A DNA stretch of 64,000 nt from positions 70,629,618-70,693,617 of the forward strand of contig NC_133333.1 in NCBI RefSeq assembly GCF_042186555.1. The letters are read 5' to 3'. Both the position numbers and the translations under genes were made by a program. Shown in pieces: positions 41,430 through 53,472 of the stretch (positions are counted from its first letter, which is position 1; every line of letters begins with the position of its first letter). The notes beneath the pieces were generated by a model. The model saw only the letters and a program-made list of their open reading frames with translations. It had not been told where the DNA came from and did not search any database. This stretch comes from Aquarana catesbeiana. Lineage: Eukaryota > Chordata > Amphibia > Anura > Ranidae.

Positions 41430-44400
41430 CTACTGAACAGATGAGTTCCCATCTAGCAGCATCTGCCCTTCATCTGAAAAGATAAACATGTTCCAACTGG
41501 ACCAAGTCCTGGTAAACAATTCGCTTTGATTTCTAGCGGTCAGAATCAGATCTTCCATTCTCTTAATGTCTTCTACCTTTCTGATCCACACACCAACTGA
41601 AGGGGGCTGTGTAGATTTCCAAAACAAGGTAATACACGCTTTGGCAGCATCCAGTAAATGCCGGATCAGTGACTTTTTGTACACTTTACTAGCCAAAGTG
41701 GTGGCATGGAGCAGAAATAGGGCGGGATCGTTTGACATTGTTCGTTCGGTGAACTTCTGCATAATGTTTTGGATGGTTTTCCAGAACCGCTCTAACAATG
41801 GGCATGTCCAAAAGATGTGGAGGATGGTGCCACGATCATTATGGCATCTCCAGCATCTATCCGATGTGGAAGGGAACATCTTATGTAATTTTACAGGAGT
41901 GTTGTACCACCTAGTGATCAGTTTGTAATTAGTCTCCTGCATTTTCGTGCAGATCGAGGATCTGTATGTGAAATGAATTATATTCTGCTTTTGGCGTGAC
42001 GTAAATTTACATTGTAAGTCCTGTTCCCAGGATTCTAAGCTTTGCAAGCTGAAGTTGTCTGGGGGCGTAATTAACAATTGGTATGTGGCAGATAAGGCAT
42101 GTGGCATGGGATCCTCTTCCGTACAATATATTTCGTATGTCGTCAGAGGCTGGCTAAAGCTATTGGGGGGTGGTAGTGTTTTGAGAAAATGATCTAGTTG
42201 GAGAGCTCTCAAAAAGTCTAACTGAAACGGGCCGGCTGGGTTCCTAAGTTCCGTTATAGTAGGCCACTTTCCGTTCAAGAAAAAGTGAGAGGCTTGGAAA
42301 TGATTTGAGCTCTTTAGGGATATAAATAATGGATCTGTGTATCCTGGAGTGAACTCTGGCGTACCTAAGATCGGACGGATCGGGGATAATGATGATGTAA
42401 GGTGGAACTGTATGAACAGGGTCGAGCATATGCGCGTGGTCACACCTATAAGGGGATGTCTTTTCATGCAATTTGGAAGAAGGTCATAGCACCAATTGTT
42501 CCAATCTGGTCCAAAGTTTAATAGAATGATGACGGTTCCAGTCTATAAGTCTGACCAGATGAGTTGCGTAATAATACTTACGGAGGTCTGGTACTGCCAG
42601 ACCACCATAAAGTTTAGGTAAGGTAAGGAGCTTTCTGGAGAGTCTGGGCTTTTTATTGGCCCAGATGAAGTCAAAAAATAATTTATTAGTCTGGGCAAAA
42701 TATGATGAGGGGATCTGGATCGGTAGAGCCTGTAGCAGATATAAAAATTTTGGGAGTATGCTCATCTTAAGAATATTGCATCTACCGAACCATGAGTGTA
42801 GACCTGTCTGCCATTTGGTCAATAAGGACCGGATCGTATTTAATAGCGGGGGGAAATTTAACGCAAATACCTGAGATATTTTGGAGGGGATGTGAGTACC
42901 TAAATATTTCAGAGCCTTAGTTGTCCATTTGAAATTAAAGCTTTCTCTAAGGGATGTGAGTAGTCGGGAATGTAGTCCTATGCCCATAGCTTCGGACTTG
43001 GTAAGGTTAATTTTCAGGTTAGATATATTACCATATTCCCTAAATTCCTGCAGAAGGTTTGGGAGGGATATCATCGGGTTAGTAAGTGAGAACAACATGT
43101 CATCCGCGTAAGCGGCTACCTTCTGTTGGGAATTTCCTATCTCAACCCCGTTTATGTCTTGATTAGCTCTTATAGTGCACAGGAAGGGCTCCAATGACAG
43201 GGCGAAAAGAAGTGGGGATAACGGGCACCCCTGACGGGTTCCGTTTTTGATCGTAAACGAGCCGGATAGAATCCCATTAGCTCGAACCTGGGCCGTAGGG
43301 TCTGAATAGAGCGAGTTTATCCAGTTGAGCATCGTGTTGCCCAAGCCCATGTAGCCCAAAACGGAGGTCATGTAGTGCCAGTTCACCACGTCAAAGGCCT
43401 TCTCTGCGTCTACGCTCAAAAGAACACATGGGGTCTTATTTTGATTAACTATGTGGATAAGGTTCAACACTTTGATCGTGTTGTCCCTTGCTTCCCTGGT
43501 TGGGACGAATCCAACTTGATCCAAATGGATCAAGTCCGGGAGGTGTTTTTGGATCCTGTTGGCCAGTATTTTAGTGAAAATTTTCAGATCTACGTTGAGG
43601 AGAGAAATCGGCCTATAACTTCCACAGGCCGAGGGATCTTTCCCCTCCTTAAGTATCACTGCTATATGAGCAGCTAGAGTGTCTCTTAGGATGGTCGTGC
43701 CTGAGCCTAATGAGTTAAAGAAGTTAATCATTGGTTCTCCTAGGGATTGGAGCAGGATTTTGTAATATTGCGCCGTTAACCCATCAGGTCCCGGGGCTTT
43801 TCCTGATTTACTCACACCTACTGCTACTTGTAGTTCTTCTATGGTTATCGGTTCCTCTAGGGACTCCCTAGTTTCAATAGGAAGTGTGGGTAGACCTGAT
43901 CTGTGAAGGTATTCATCAATTTGGTCTTGTGGAGAAGGAGGCCGTTGTAAATTGTACAGTGATGCGTAGAAATCTCTAAATTCCTTAGCGATATTTCGGG
44001 GTAATGTAACTTTGTGGCCTGAGGGTGTCATGACGTGGGGAATGTAGTTCGCTAGTACCTGTTCTTTTAGGGAGTTAGCTAGGAGTTTACCGCACTTGTT
44101 CCCTGATTCATAATTCTTGCGTCGGCAGATCTGGATCGCCGCTTTGGCCCGGAATAACATGAGGTCCGTAATTTTATTACGTAGGAGTAGGATTTCCGCC
44201 TCATTAGAAGGCGTTTGGGAGTGTTTGTGTCTAGCTTCAACTACGTGTAACTCATCCAGAAGAGATTTCATTTGTATCGTGCGTTGTCTTTTAACCCTTG
44301 CCCCGTGTTTGATTAGGACGCCACGGATTACCGCCTTGTGTGCCTCCCAAACTATTCCGGGGTCACTGTTTGGGGTAATGTTTGTCTTAAAGTAAAAGTC

Positions 44401-45210
44401 TAATTCCCTAATTACATCCTTACAGATTTCTTCGTCCTGAAGAAGACTTTCATTAAGTCTCCACGTCCGATTTTTGGAGGTAAAGTTGTCAGTCAGGGCA
44501 TATGTCAGCATTATTGGAGCATGGTCTGACCATGTAATTGATTCAATCGAGGAACTGCGGACAGCGTGTAGTTGGGCATGAGGGATTAGGAAGTAGTCTA
44601 TTCGGGAGTATATTTTATGTGGAGAGGAGTAAAAAGTGTAGTCTCTCTCAGTTGGGTGAAGAAGTCTCCAAACATCAATCATTTGGGCTTTATGTAGAGA
44701 GCGTGCAATGCGCTTCCGGGTAGCTGGTGTGATTGATGAATGACCTGAAGAGGTATCCTCTGTGGGGATCAACGGAACGTTGAAGTCCCCACCTAGGATC
44801 AGCTGACCCCTCCGGAACTCCATCAAAGCATCTATTGTTTTGTTTATGAAATAGTCTTGTTGACTGTTAGGTGCATACAAATTGGCCAGTGTTAATTCTA
44901 TCCCACCAATATCTCCTCTGAGGAACAGATAGCGTCCCTCTGGATCAATTTTTGCTTACGCGCATGTCCATGGGACCGAGCGGGAGATGAGGATGGAGAC
45001 TCCTCGTGATTTAGCATCTGCAAAAGTGGAGTGGTAGGCCCGCGGATATAATTTGTTTTTCAGGATCGGAAGGTTGTCACTTTTAAAGTGAGTTTCCTGT
45101 AGGAACGCCATATTAGCTTTATGTCGGCGAAGATCATTAATCAACATCCTCCTTTTCTCAGGCACATTAAGGCCCTTCACATTTAGTGAAAACACATTCA
45201 CCATCTCCAT
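41430..45210 (-). pseudogene. L1-C ORF2: endonuclease-reverse transcriptase, two lesions
   Basis: Start MEMVNVFSLNVKGLN at 45210 (the frame is open further upstream, but this matches L1 ORF2 starts). Endonuclease: FLQETHFKSD, then TAA at 44956-44958, then in the same frame AKIDPEGRY, LGGDFNV, RIDYFLIP and SDHAPIML. RT: KAPGPDGLTAQ, YRPISLLNVDLK, DAEKAFDVVNW, RQGCPLSPLLFAL and YADDMLFS (about 43115). A one-base frameshift near 42490 moves the frame to the C-terminal part with the zinc knuckle CWRCHNDRGTILHIFWTC (about 41855-41800), ending at 41430. All catalytic motifs are intact, so only the two lesions keep it from coding about 1260 residues. Confidence 0.9.
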
Positions 45211-46218
45211 GTCCCCCCGCTGAGGGTTGTAAGTCAGAAGTGGAAAGATGTGTGGGGTCGGGTTTAGGGGGGGAGGGGGGGCGGGGTGGAAGAAGGAAGA
45301 AAAAGAGAGAAGGAGTAGAAGTAAATCAAGTAAGTGAGAGATAGAAAAAAGAGATATTAAGTTTGCACTCTTCAGGTGCAGTAATGTCGATCTAAAGAGG
45401 TAGCACACTAGTGCTAATACGCTCACCAGTTAACTGCTGGTAAACGAGCGTAACCCTAAGTGGAGGAGTAGGAAGCGATAGTCAGATTGGAACCCATCGA
45501 CCTCCCTCTCCCAACTCAGTTGAAATAGGTATGACAGTATTGGTATGGAAACGACTAGAAAACATTGTTAGGTAAAATTATAAGACAGGATAGAACCCTA
45601 AAACAACCTGTCACAAACAGAATGCAGAACTGTGTGTTGTGCCGCCATCAGGCAGTCACTTAACATTCCCGACATGAGTCATTAAGATTCCGGTGTCATA
45701 GACCCCTCCCTATTAACTTCTTTTGCAAAGGCATGCATATATCAAATGTAATGACATTTTAAGAGTACTAAAGAATGCTTCTAACTCAGGAAATATAGTG
45801 TACAGCCTGCTAGTGATAGGGATTTCTTACGGGCTGCAAATGAAACTGTTCACCGTGATCATATAGACGTGGGGAGTTCACAGGTCATTATCTCCTTCTG
45901 GTAATATCTAGGATCTGCAGATATAATCCAGTCCATGACCCTCACTGACGTTATGACTCTGAATCTGAGCCCAGATAGTCACTCTAGGAATCAGGGAGCT
46001 AATCATGTCCCGAACATACTCCACCTGACAAGTCTCTGGGACCGTTTACTCATAGTAAGTGGGGTGTTTGACTGTAGATTTGTGGGGTGAGTAAGTCTGC
46101 TGTCATTCACGTGGGGGTCTAGTGGGTATGCCGAGATCAAGGGCTCAATTTAGCCAAACAACCAGGTGGTGGTGGATGAGGATCAGGTCAGGGCAACATT
46201 GGTATCAGGGAAGCTACA
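45211..46218 (-). other. L1-C spacer between ORF1 and ORF2
   Basis: About 1 kb without a coding motif, twice the 0.5-kb spacer of L1-B. Pyrimidine-rich on the L1 sense strand near ORF2 (45240-45330). Confidence 0.5.
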
Positions 46219-47400
46219 TTACAACTCACGTGTACCCTCGGCCGAGGTCGCCCGGTTCCATCTCCTGGATCGCTGTTGGCGCGGGTGTTGAAAGTTCCGT
46301 TGGGAGGAGGAACTTGGGCGATCCATTCTTCGAGGGAATAGAGCCAGCCAGTTAGGAACTGGAATCTGTTCCGCTTCTAGGAAGGTAAAGAAGTCCGGCA
46401 GATCTTGGGGAGAGCGTAGACTGAAGGTGCTGGATCCTTTTCGGAAATTTACCACTAAGGGGTATCTCAAGCGATACGTGCATCCCTGCCGACGAGCCAT
46501 ATCTAAGATTGGTCTCAGCTATGCCCTTCTCTGTAGAGTCGCTCTCGAGAGGTCTGGCAGGATCTTGATCGTCGCTCCATCAAATTCTACCGCACCTCGG
46601 TCCCAGGCCCTGCGTAGGATAAGTTCTTTCTGTGTGTAGTGGTGAATCCTGCAGATCACATCCCTCGGTCTGTCCGGATCTGTTGATCTGGGCCCCAATG
46701 ACCTGTGGACACGGTCTAATTCCAGTGAAGCCGGAGGGGCTCCCAGGACCTGTTGGAAAATGGCGATTACAGATGCTTCTAGGTCCTCCGCTCCTGTAGC
46801 CTCGGGAAGGCCCCGCAGCCGCAGATTGTTGCGGCGGCTACGATCTTCCATGTCTTCCAAGCGTAGTTGAAACTCCACTGCCGTAGCCGCTTGTGATTCT
46901 TGGGAGTGTTCTAAGGCCGCAACCCGTTGTGTAAGAGCAGACAGAGAGGTTTCCCCCGAATCCACCCTCTCTGTAATTGTCTGGAGCTCCGCTTTGATTT
47001 CTTGCACATCGCGGGAGTGTGCCTCCTCCACCCGGGATATGAGGGCCTCGATATCCGATCTGGTGGGCAAGGCCTCAATGTCTGCCTTGGTAGGAAGAGC
47101 ACATAGGATAGCCCGCAACTCCTCCGGAATTCCAGAATGTCTCTGTGATGTGCCTGCCATAATAGAGCCAAGGATTGCTGGTGTGTCTGATAGACAATCT
47201 GAAGACACAGACGAAGTCGGAGACAGAGGTGAGGCTAGCACGTCCGAGTCTGCCATATGGTGTCCATGTGGCGCTGTAACTATGGCGCCTGGTGATCTCC
47301 TCTGCTGTCCGCGGAAGTATCTCCGAATACTGCTCCGTGGGGTAGCTATCTGGCCTCCGTTTGTAGCAGATCTTGTTCTGTACCTTTTGGGGGTTAGCAT
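46219..47400 (-). pseudogene. L1-C ORF1, one premature stop
   Basis: ATG at 47400. The basic N-terminus is followed by a coiled coil (about residues 95-190, with repeated LPTKADIEALPTRSDIEAL heptads). Then RRM: RLEDMEDRSRRNNLRLRGLPEA, LELDRVHRSLGPR, RDVICRIHHYTQKELILRRAW, FDGATIKILPDLSRATLQRRA. TAG at 46519-46521 interrupts. The C-terminal domain continues in the same frame, LRPILDMARRQGCTYRLRYPLVVNF, to the stop at 46219. About 393 codons. RNA-binding chaperone of L1 particles. Confidence 0.9.
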
Positions 47401-47509
47401 TCCTCCTTCATAGGTTATGTAAGCCGTTAGGTTCGTAAGTGGGAGAGGGGATAGTCAGGAGCTCTTTGGAAACACGTCCTCACTCCGCCATCGCTAGGCC
47501 ACGCCCCCC

Positions 47510-48600
47510 GTGCTGTTTCAATTCTATCCTGTCCTTGGTGAATGTCAGCCAAGGACAGGAGGCTACAATTTAAGAAATGTATTATGTTTAACAAAGTATG
47601 TTTGCAACGCAATGCTCCACGTTACCCACGCCCCCGTGAGGATAGGGGAAGACCTTGCCCAGTATGATACGCGGTGATAGCGCTGTGCACACCAAACGAG
47701 GATGGGCGTGAACGTGATGTGATGCGGGTGTGATGCACACGGGAACGCGTGCTGTCAGCAATTTAATGCCTGGATACTCCATATGGTGGTGGGACTGACA
47801 GATCGGCGTAACCGGTCAGGCTATTCGGGCCCACCTCTGGATGTCGACCATTTGTAATTCGCCACATATCCATAAGGTTTGCAACATCAGTGGGACAGGA
47901 CAACTGCACTTCACTTTGGATATGGGTATGCCTCACTTCAATGTGTTGTTGTTTCAACTGGATTACAAAACTCTCCGTGATGGGTTGGGAATGGTAGCTT
48001 GAGTTGCTTACATAGAGGACCTTTTGTACAGTGAGAGTGAGGTTATGGAGGATTGACTTTAACATGCAACTGATCAAGTGACTATATTCACCATATCCAG
48101 GTATTCACAGCAACCTGGGTTATCATACCTCCTCTGGACCACTGTTATCAAGTATTTCCTCAGCTACACCACCATTATCTCATTTCACCATTCACCATGG
48201 ATTGAGAGTTTATTCCTTCAATCTTGTCAGATACAGATCTTCCTGTGGAATTAACCATATTTTGGAATCCTTTCATTTACCCATTAGCCCAATCTAGGTT
48301 TCGTATAAGGTCATACACATCTTTCCCTACAAGGCCATAACAGCCTGGGGATGAAACCATGATGTATCCTATCCCTTTCTTCTGGTTTTTTTTTTTTTTT
48401 TTATGGTAATTTTTTGCCATCCAGAGGTGGATTCCGTGTTTTTATAGCATGTTTGCTTTGTTTGATATTTTTGTATTACTCTTTTTTCCAGTTTTTGATA
48501 TCAATAAACATATTTTCGTGATTACAACTGCATGGTGAGTGAAGTCATAGACAGTCTTTACTATAAGGTTGGTTGAGCTACATCGGGTTTTTATTTTTGA
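47510..48600 (+). repeat. Inverted PLE fragment, part 2 (after L1-C)
   Basis: Begins with the right target duplication (47510-47525) and continues the pLTR as the reverse complement of 32860-31730. It contains ATCAATAAACATATTTTCG (48499-48517), with a polyadenylation hexamer. It lacks the 32530-32560 block present in the 3' pLTR. Confidence 0.75.
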
Positions 48601-48907
48601 GTCATTAGAAACTTCAAACCAAAGAGGACTTTGACTTACTGGCCTCCCATATGGAGGCTGCATTCCAAGGAGAGTTAACAGGACTTAAGATGTAGCTGAG
48701 GTAACTGCTCGAGTCTCCTCACTGGAAACTGATACTTTCACCCTCCAATCTGTTTCCAGTTTGCAAGTGGCGCAGGGGGAAGTGTCAGACCAAGTTGCCC
48801 AACTACTTCTACTAAATCTGATGATTTGGAAAATCGCAGTCAAAGGCGCAACATCAGAATTTGTGGCCTCCCAGAAGCCACGCTGCAGACGGACCTTAAA
48901 ACAACTG
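48601..48907 (+). pseudogene. L1 ORF1 fragment
   Basis: After a coiled-coil-like stretch, the frame around 48818-48890 reads DDLENRSQRRNIRICGLPEA, the RRM start of L1 ORF1. No start, and truncated on both sides. Confidence 0.65.
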
Positions 48908-49661
48908 TGACAGTGGCTTGGACATGACTGTGCGGAAGCATGGCTCCTAAGCTCCTCCTAAGACCACCGCTGAATTAACCTATCCCGGGGAGTTCATTGC
49001 TGCTACCGGGCACTTACCGAGATGTCCCAGCGCCGCAGAGCACACTCCCAACTGCGGGGCACTACAAAGTCCAACTGGGGCTCCATAAACACCTTTTTTG
49101 GCAACAGAGGGCAGCCGCATGGCGGGACATACAAGATGACGCCCGGCCGGAGCGGGGGTAGTGACACAGGGTCCGTAGCTTGGCCAACACAACAGCCTGC
49201 GGTCTCCCCCATCGCGTTGCTGAGGCTGGTAATCAATACAGGTCCCCCCAGTGTCCCCGGGCTCCTCCACCTCCCTAGACCAGGGCTCAGACATCTTGGA
49301 GCTGCATGGGGATCAGGACCTGAAAAAACACATACGGTCCCTCCCCACTAAGGAAGATCTGGAGAGATTTGCTTGCAGAGTGGAGAAGGCCCTAAAACAG
49401 AACATTGAGCAGCTGCAGGCAGACATTATCCATCTTGTCAATAGGCTTGAAACCCTGGAGCAGGGATTTGAGGATTCACTGCCCACTATATCCCAGCTCA
49501 GAGACCAGTGCTCTACACAGGATCAGAGGATTGAGGCCCTGGTGTGTCAGCTAGATGACTACGACAATCGTGGCCGACGCTCCAACATCCACATCCGTGG
49601 GTTATCCGAGGCCACGTCAGCTAAGGATATTGTCCTTACGCTACAAATCTTTTCCCAATAA
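48908..49661 (+). pseudogene. L1 5' fragment with ORF1, truncated
   Basis: ORF1 starts at ATG 49022 (MSQRRRAHSQLR). A frame change near 49260 leads into a long coiled coil, DLKKHIRSLPTKEDLERFACRVEKALKQ and following heptads, then LDDYDNRGRRSNIHIRGLSEAT (RRM start). The frame stops at 49661. The coiled coil is unusually well preserved. No ORF2 follows. Confidence 0.72.
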
Positions 49662-50085
49662 ATTTGGCCTGTTCACCAGTGGCTGTGAGGATGTGTGTTT
49701 TCTAGGATAATATTTATAAGTCTCCATAGTAACCTATGGGCTTTATAAGCCCGACCCCTGTCACCTGTCTCCTATCCTTGAAAAAAATCACGTGACCAGT
49801 GACCTAACTTCATAGGAGAACATCACTCTCGGTCACGGCAGAGACCAGGAAGTAGGGATTTTATCGATTTACTGCTTGCTTTTAACCTGGATGTAAGGTG
49901 TTATGTTTTAATTAAACCATTTCATCTGTGAAATTACTACACTATGGAGTTCTTATTTGTCTTGTATGGCCTGTGAATGGAGGAGAGGAGGAAATCCAAT
50001 ACAGCATAGCAGATATTTATCCCTGGGATTATGCTATAGAGAGAGGAGAGTGGAATGTGATTTTCCATAAAGGATCCATATATTA
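49662..50085. other. Sequence without recognised feature
   Basis: Short ORFs only; no element ends recognised. Confidence 0.4.
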
Positions 50086-51027
50086 GGTTCAATAAGTTTT
50101 TTGTTTTTCAACACAAGTTTAAACAGAATAAACAAGAACAAGACCAGGTGCCCAGCAAAAGGCATTCTGGTCTGATAAATTCGGGTTGTACAGAAAATAC
50201 AGTGCATTCTACGTTGTTTATATGGGTAATCTGGGAATGAGTCATTGACGTAAAGTTCCAAACGTTGTACTAACATTCGTTCAAATGTAATTCCTATGGG
50301 AACACACTGCGAACAGTAGCCGAGGAAATCTATGTATCTAAACTGAACATAGGGTATTATCAGTACAATGGTATTGATGTGCTTTTAGTTCCCTGAGGAT
50401 AGGAGGCTAGTATTGGATGATATCTGTGCTCACATGGAGGCGCTAGAATACTGGTGATTTCATAGTATGGCTATATACCACCGAATACAGGTATAGATGA
50501 GAGAAGGGAAAAAGAGAGGGGGGAAGTCAGAAAAAGAGAGAGGGGTGTGCAGGTAGAAAGGTGAGGGGGGCAGGGAGATGGAGAGACAGCGAGCCTCGTT
50601 CGGGGGGGGGGGGGGGTTGCTAGTCTGGGGTGCGAGGGTGTAATTTTGTGGTTAGTCTCTCAGGAGGAACTCATTGAGAGTCTATGCTTCAATTTCTCTG
50701 ATGTAGAGTAATGCCTCCAGATACTCCAGATAAAGTAAAATTTCTCGTATTTATCTAGAGATTTGGCTTGCATCTCCTCCATAAGCATAATGTCATTTAT
50801 CTCACCCACTCATTCTATAAGGGATGGGGGGGTAGTTTTCCAGTGTCTGGGATTTAGCTGCCAGCCTACACTGAGAAAATTTTTTAGAAGCTTGTGCTTT
50901 TGGGATTTAATTGTACCAGGGAGTATGGAAAGGAGGGCAATGGATGGGGAGGGTATGAGCGGTTTGTCATTATATTTCAGTGTAAATTTTAAAGCTCTGC
51001 GCCCAAAATGGGCCGATCTCATAGTAG
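50086..51027 (-). pseudogene. L1-D 3' region and ORF2 C-terminus
   Basis: Minus strand: 51027-50790 encodes GRRALKFTLKYND, LLSILPGTIKSQKHKLLKNFLS and HWKTTPPSLIEWVGEINDIMLMEE in shifting frames, the end of an L1 ORF2 after the zinc knuckle. A 3' UTR with a purine-rich plus strand follows (G-run at 50604-50616), then an end near 50095. Confidence 0.7.
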
Positions 51028-53472
51028 GTGAGGTTGAAAAAAGACACAAGTCCATCAAGTCCAACCTATGTGTGATTATGTGTCAGTATTACATTGTATA
51101 TCCCTGTATGTTGCGGTCATTCAGGTGCTTATCTAATAGTTTCTTGAAGCTATCGATGCTCCCTGCTGAGACCACCGCCTGTGGAAGGGAATTCCACATC
51201 CTTGCCGCTTTTACAGTAAAGAGCCCTCTACGTAGTTTAAGGTTAACCTCTTTTCTTCTAATTTTAATGAGTGGCCATGGGTCTTGTTAAACTCTCTTCT
51301 GCGAAAAAGTTTTATTTCTATTGTGGGGTCACCAGTACGGTATTTGTATATTGAAATTATATCCCCTCTCAAGCATCTCTTCTCCAAAGAGAATAAGTTC
51401 AGTGCTCGCAACCTTTCCTCATAACAAAGATCCTCCAGACCCTTTATTAGCTTTGTTGCCCTTCTTTGTACTCTCTCCATTTCCAGTACATCCTTCCTGA
51501 GGACTGGTGCCCAGAACTGGACAGCATACTCTAGGTGCGGCCGGACCAGAGTCTTGTAGAGTGGGAGAATTATCATTTTATCTCTGGAGTTGATCCCCTT
51601 TTTAATGCATGCCAATATTCTGTTTGCTTTGTTAGCAGCAGCTTGGCATTGCATTCCATTGCTGAATATATAATGGACAGTGCAGCGCTGGACATATATT
51701 AGATTGCTCATTTATTGATACAACACAATTCACAATCAAAAACAGTGATTAACTACCAATAGAATACCATCGATTAATTAATAAAATTATTACGTGCTTA
51801 TAAAAACAGAGATTCATAAATGTGATAAATATTCATAAAGTGAAAGTAAAATAAAAGTCCAAAAGTTTAAATATTCAACGCAGAATCCTGGGTCAATGTT
51901 CCACCACTAGTGCTGCCCACCTCCCGGTGATAGAGTAATGGAGGCTTACCGGAAAGCCTGCGACCAACCTTATTCAGGGGGGTCAAAACAGGCTTAGTAG
52001 AGATGTGTAGATGTATGGATCACTAGGGATCTCCTGCAGGGGATTCTGCTGATGTCCCACTAACCTCCTTCCTGGACAGCCAGTCAGCCACAACAAGGAA
52101 CATTTCAGAGGATGTAGTCCCAGGAATACCTCATACAGCAATCAATCCAGCGAAGGTGAACCATATCAAAAGAAAAGGAACTCCAATAGTGCAGAGAAAC
52201 CAAGTCCAATTTATTGAATAAAAACAGCATACACTGCATAAAATGCATTAAAAATCCTAGCATGCCATTGCTGAGCCTATCATCTACTAGGACCCCCAGG
52301 TCCTTTTCCTTTCTAGATTCCCCCAGAGGTTCTCCCCCCAGTGTATAAATTGCATTCATATTTTTGCCACCCAAATGCATTATTTTACATTTTTCTACAT
52401 TGAACCTCATTTGCCATGTAGTTGCCCACCCCATTAATTTGTTCAGATCTTTTTTGCAAGGTTTTCACATCCTGCGGAGAAGTTATTGCCCTGCTTAGCT
52501 TAGTATCGTTTGCAAATACAGAGATTGAGCTGTTTATCCCCTCCTCCAGGTCGTTTATGAACAAATTAAATAGGATTGGTCCCAGCACAGAACCCTGGGG
52601 AACCCCACTACCCACCCCTGACCATTCCGTGTACTCCCCATTTATCACCACCCTCTGAACTCGCCCTTGTAGTCAGTTTTCAATCCATGTACTCACCCTA
52701 TAGTCCATGCCAACGGACCTTATTTTGTACAGTAAACGTTTATGGGGAACTGTGTCAAATGATTTTGCAAAATCCAGATACACCAAATCTATGGGCCTTC
52801 CTTTATCTAGATGGCAACTCCCCTCCTCATAGAAGGTTAGTAGATTGGTTTGGCAAGAATGGTTCTTCATGAATCCATGCTGATTACTGCTAATGATAAA
52901 GTTCTCATTACTAAAATCTTGTATATAGTCCCTTATCACCCCCTCCAAGAGTTTACATACTATTGATGTTAGGCTAACTGGTCTGTAATTCCCAGGGATG
53001 TATTTTGGGCCCTTTTTAAATATTAGTGCTACATTGGCTTTTCTCCAATCAGCTGGTACCATTCCAGTCAGTAGACTATCAGTAAAAATTAGGAACAATG
53101 GTCTGGCAATCACTTGACTGAGTTCCCTAAGTACCCTCGGATGCAAGCCATCTGGTCCCGGTGATTTATTAATGTTAAGTTTCTCAAGTCTAATTTTAAT
53201 TCTGTCCTCTGTTAACCATGGAGGTGCTTCCTGTGTTGTGTCATGAGGATAAACACTGCAGTTTTGGTTACTGAAGCCCCCTCGATTCACTCGTGAAGAC
53301 TGAGGAGAAGAATAAATTCAATACCTTCGCCATCTCCCCATCCTTTGTAACCAGATGTCCATCCTCATTCTTTATGGGGCCAATATGGTCTGTCCTCCCT
53401 TTTTTACTGTTTACATACTTAAAGAATTTCTTGGGCTTTTTGGAATTCTTCGCATTCCCCACAGATGTGATT
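51028..53472 (-). pseudogene. CR1-like LINE inserted in L1-D
   Basis: Minus strand from 53472: KKFFKYVNSKKGR, FFSSVFTSE, then a 205-residue open segment (53290-52673) with SPGPDGLHPRVLRELS, FKKGPKYIPGNYRPVSLTSI and LDFAKSFDTVPHKRL. Next, GVPQGSVLGPILFNLFINDL and VFANDTKLSR (normally ADD, here AND, one catalytic Asp lost), WATTWQMRFNVEKCKIMHLGGKN and EKDLGVLVDD. A 595-bp insertion (51665-52259) splits the frame at LSNG. Then ANRILACIKKGINSRDK, YKTLVRPHLEYAVQFWAP, VQRRATKLIKGLEDL and FSLEKRCLRGD follow to the 3' UTR at 51028. 5'-truncated. Confidence 0.88.
51665..52259. mobile_element. 595-bp non-coding insertion in CR1, 14-bp target duplication
   Basis: Flanked by GCATTCCATTGCTG (51651-51664) and GCATGCCATTGCTG (52260-52273), 13 of 14 identical. 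Removing the insert and one copy rejoins the CR1 frame. On the minus strand CAATAAA occurs near each end (about 52217 and 51718), each followed by a similar CTGCACT phrase. This suggests a retroposed non-autonomous element, perhaps dimeric. No promoter boxes were identified. Confidence 0.75.

Larger units (their letters stand above)
40902..47509 (-). mobile_element. L1-C: full-length L1/Tx1-like LINE
   Basis: Minus strand: 5' end GGGGGGCGTGGCCTAGCG at 47509, ORF1 47400-46219, spacer, ORF2 45210-41430, 3' UTR with a pyrimidine tract, AATAAA and a terminal A-run at 40902-40908. A perfect 16-bp duplication flanks it. Length 6.6 kb. Lesions seen: one stop in ORF1, one stop and one frameshift in ORF2. 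This makes it one of the youngest insertions in the window. Confidence 0.92.

Noticed and set aside
42131..42150. Minus-strand CTGACGA with GAAA nearby
   Set aside because: Only five bases lie between the boxes, so no stem II can form. It is part of L1-C ORF2 coding sequence.
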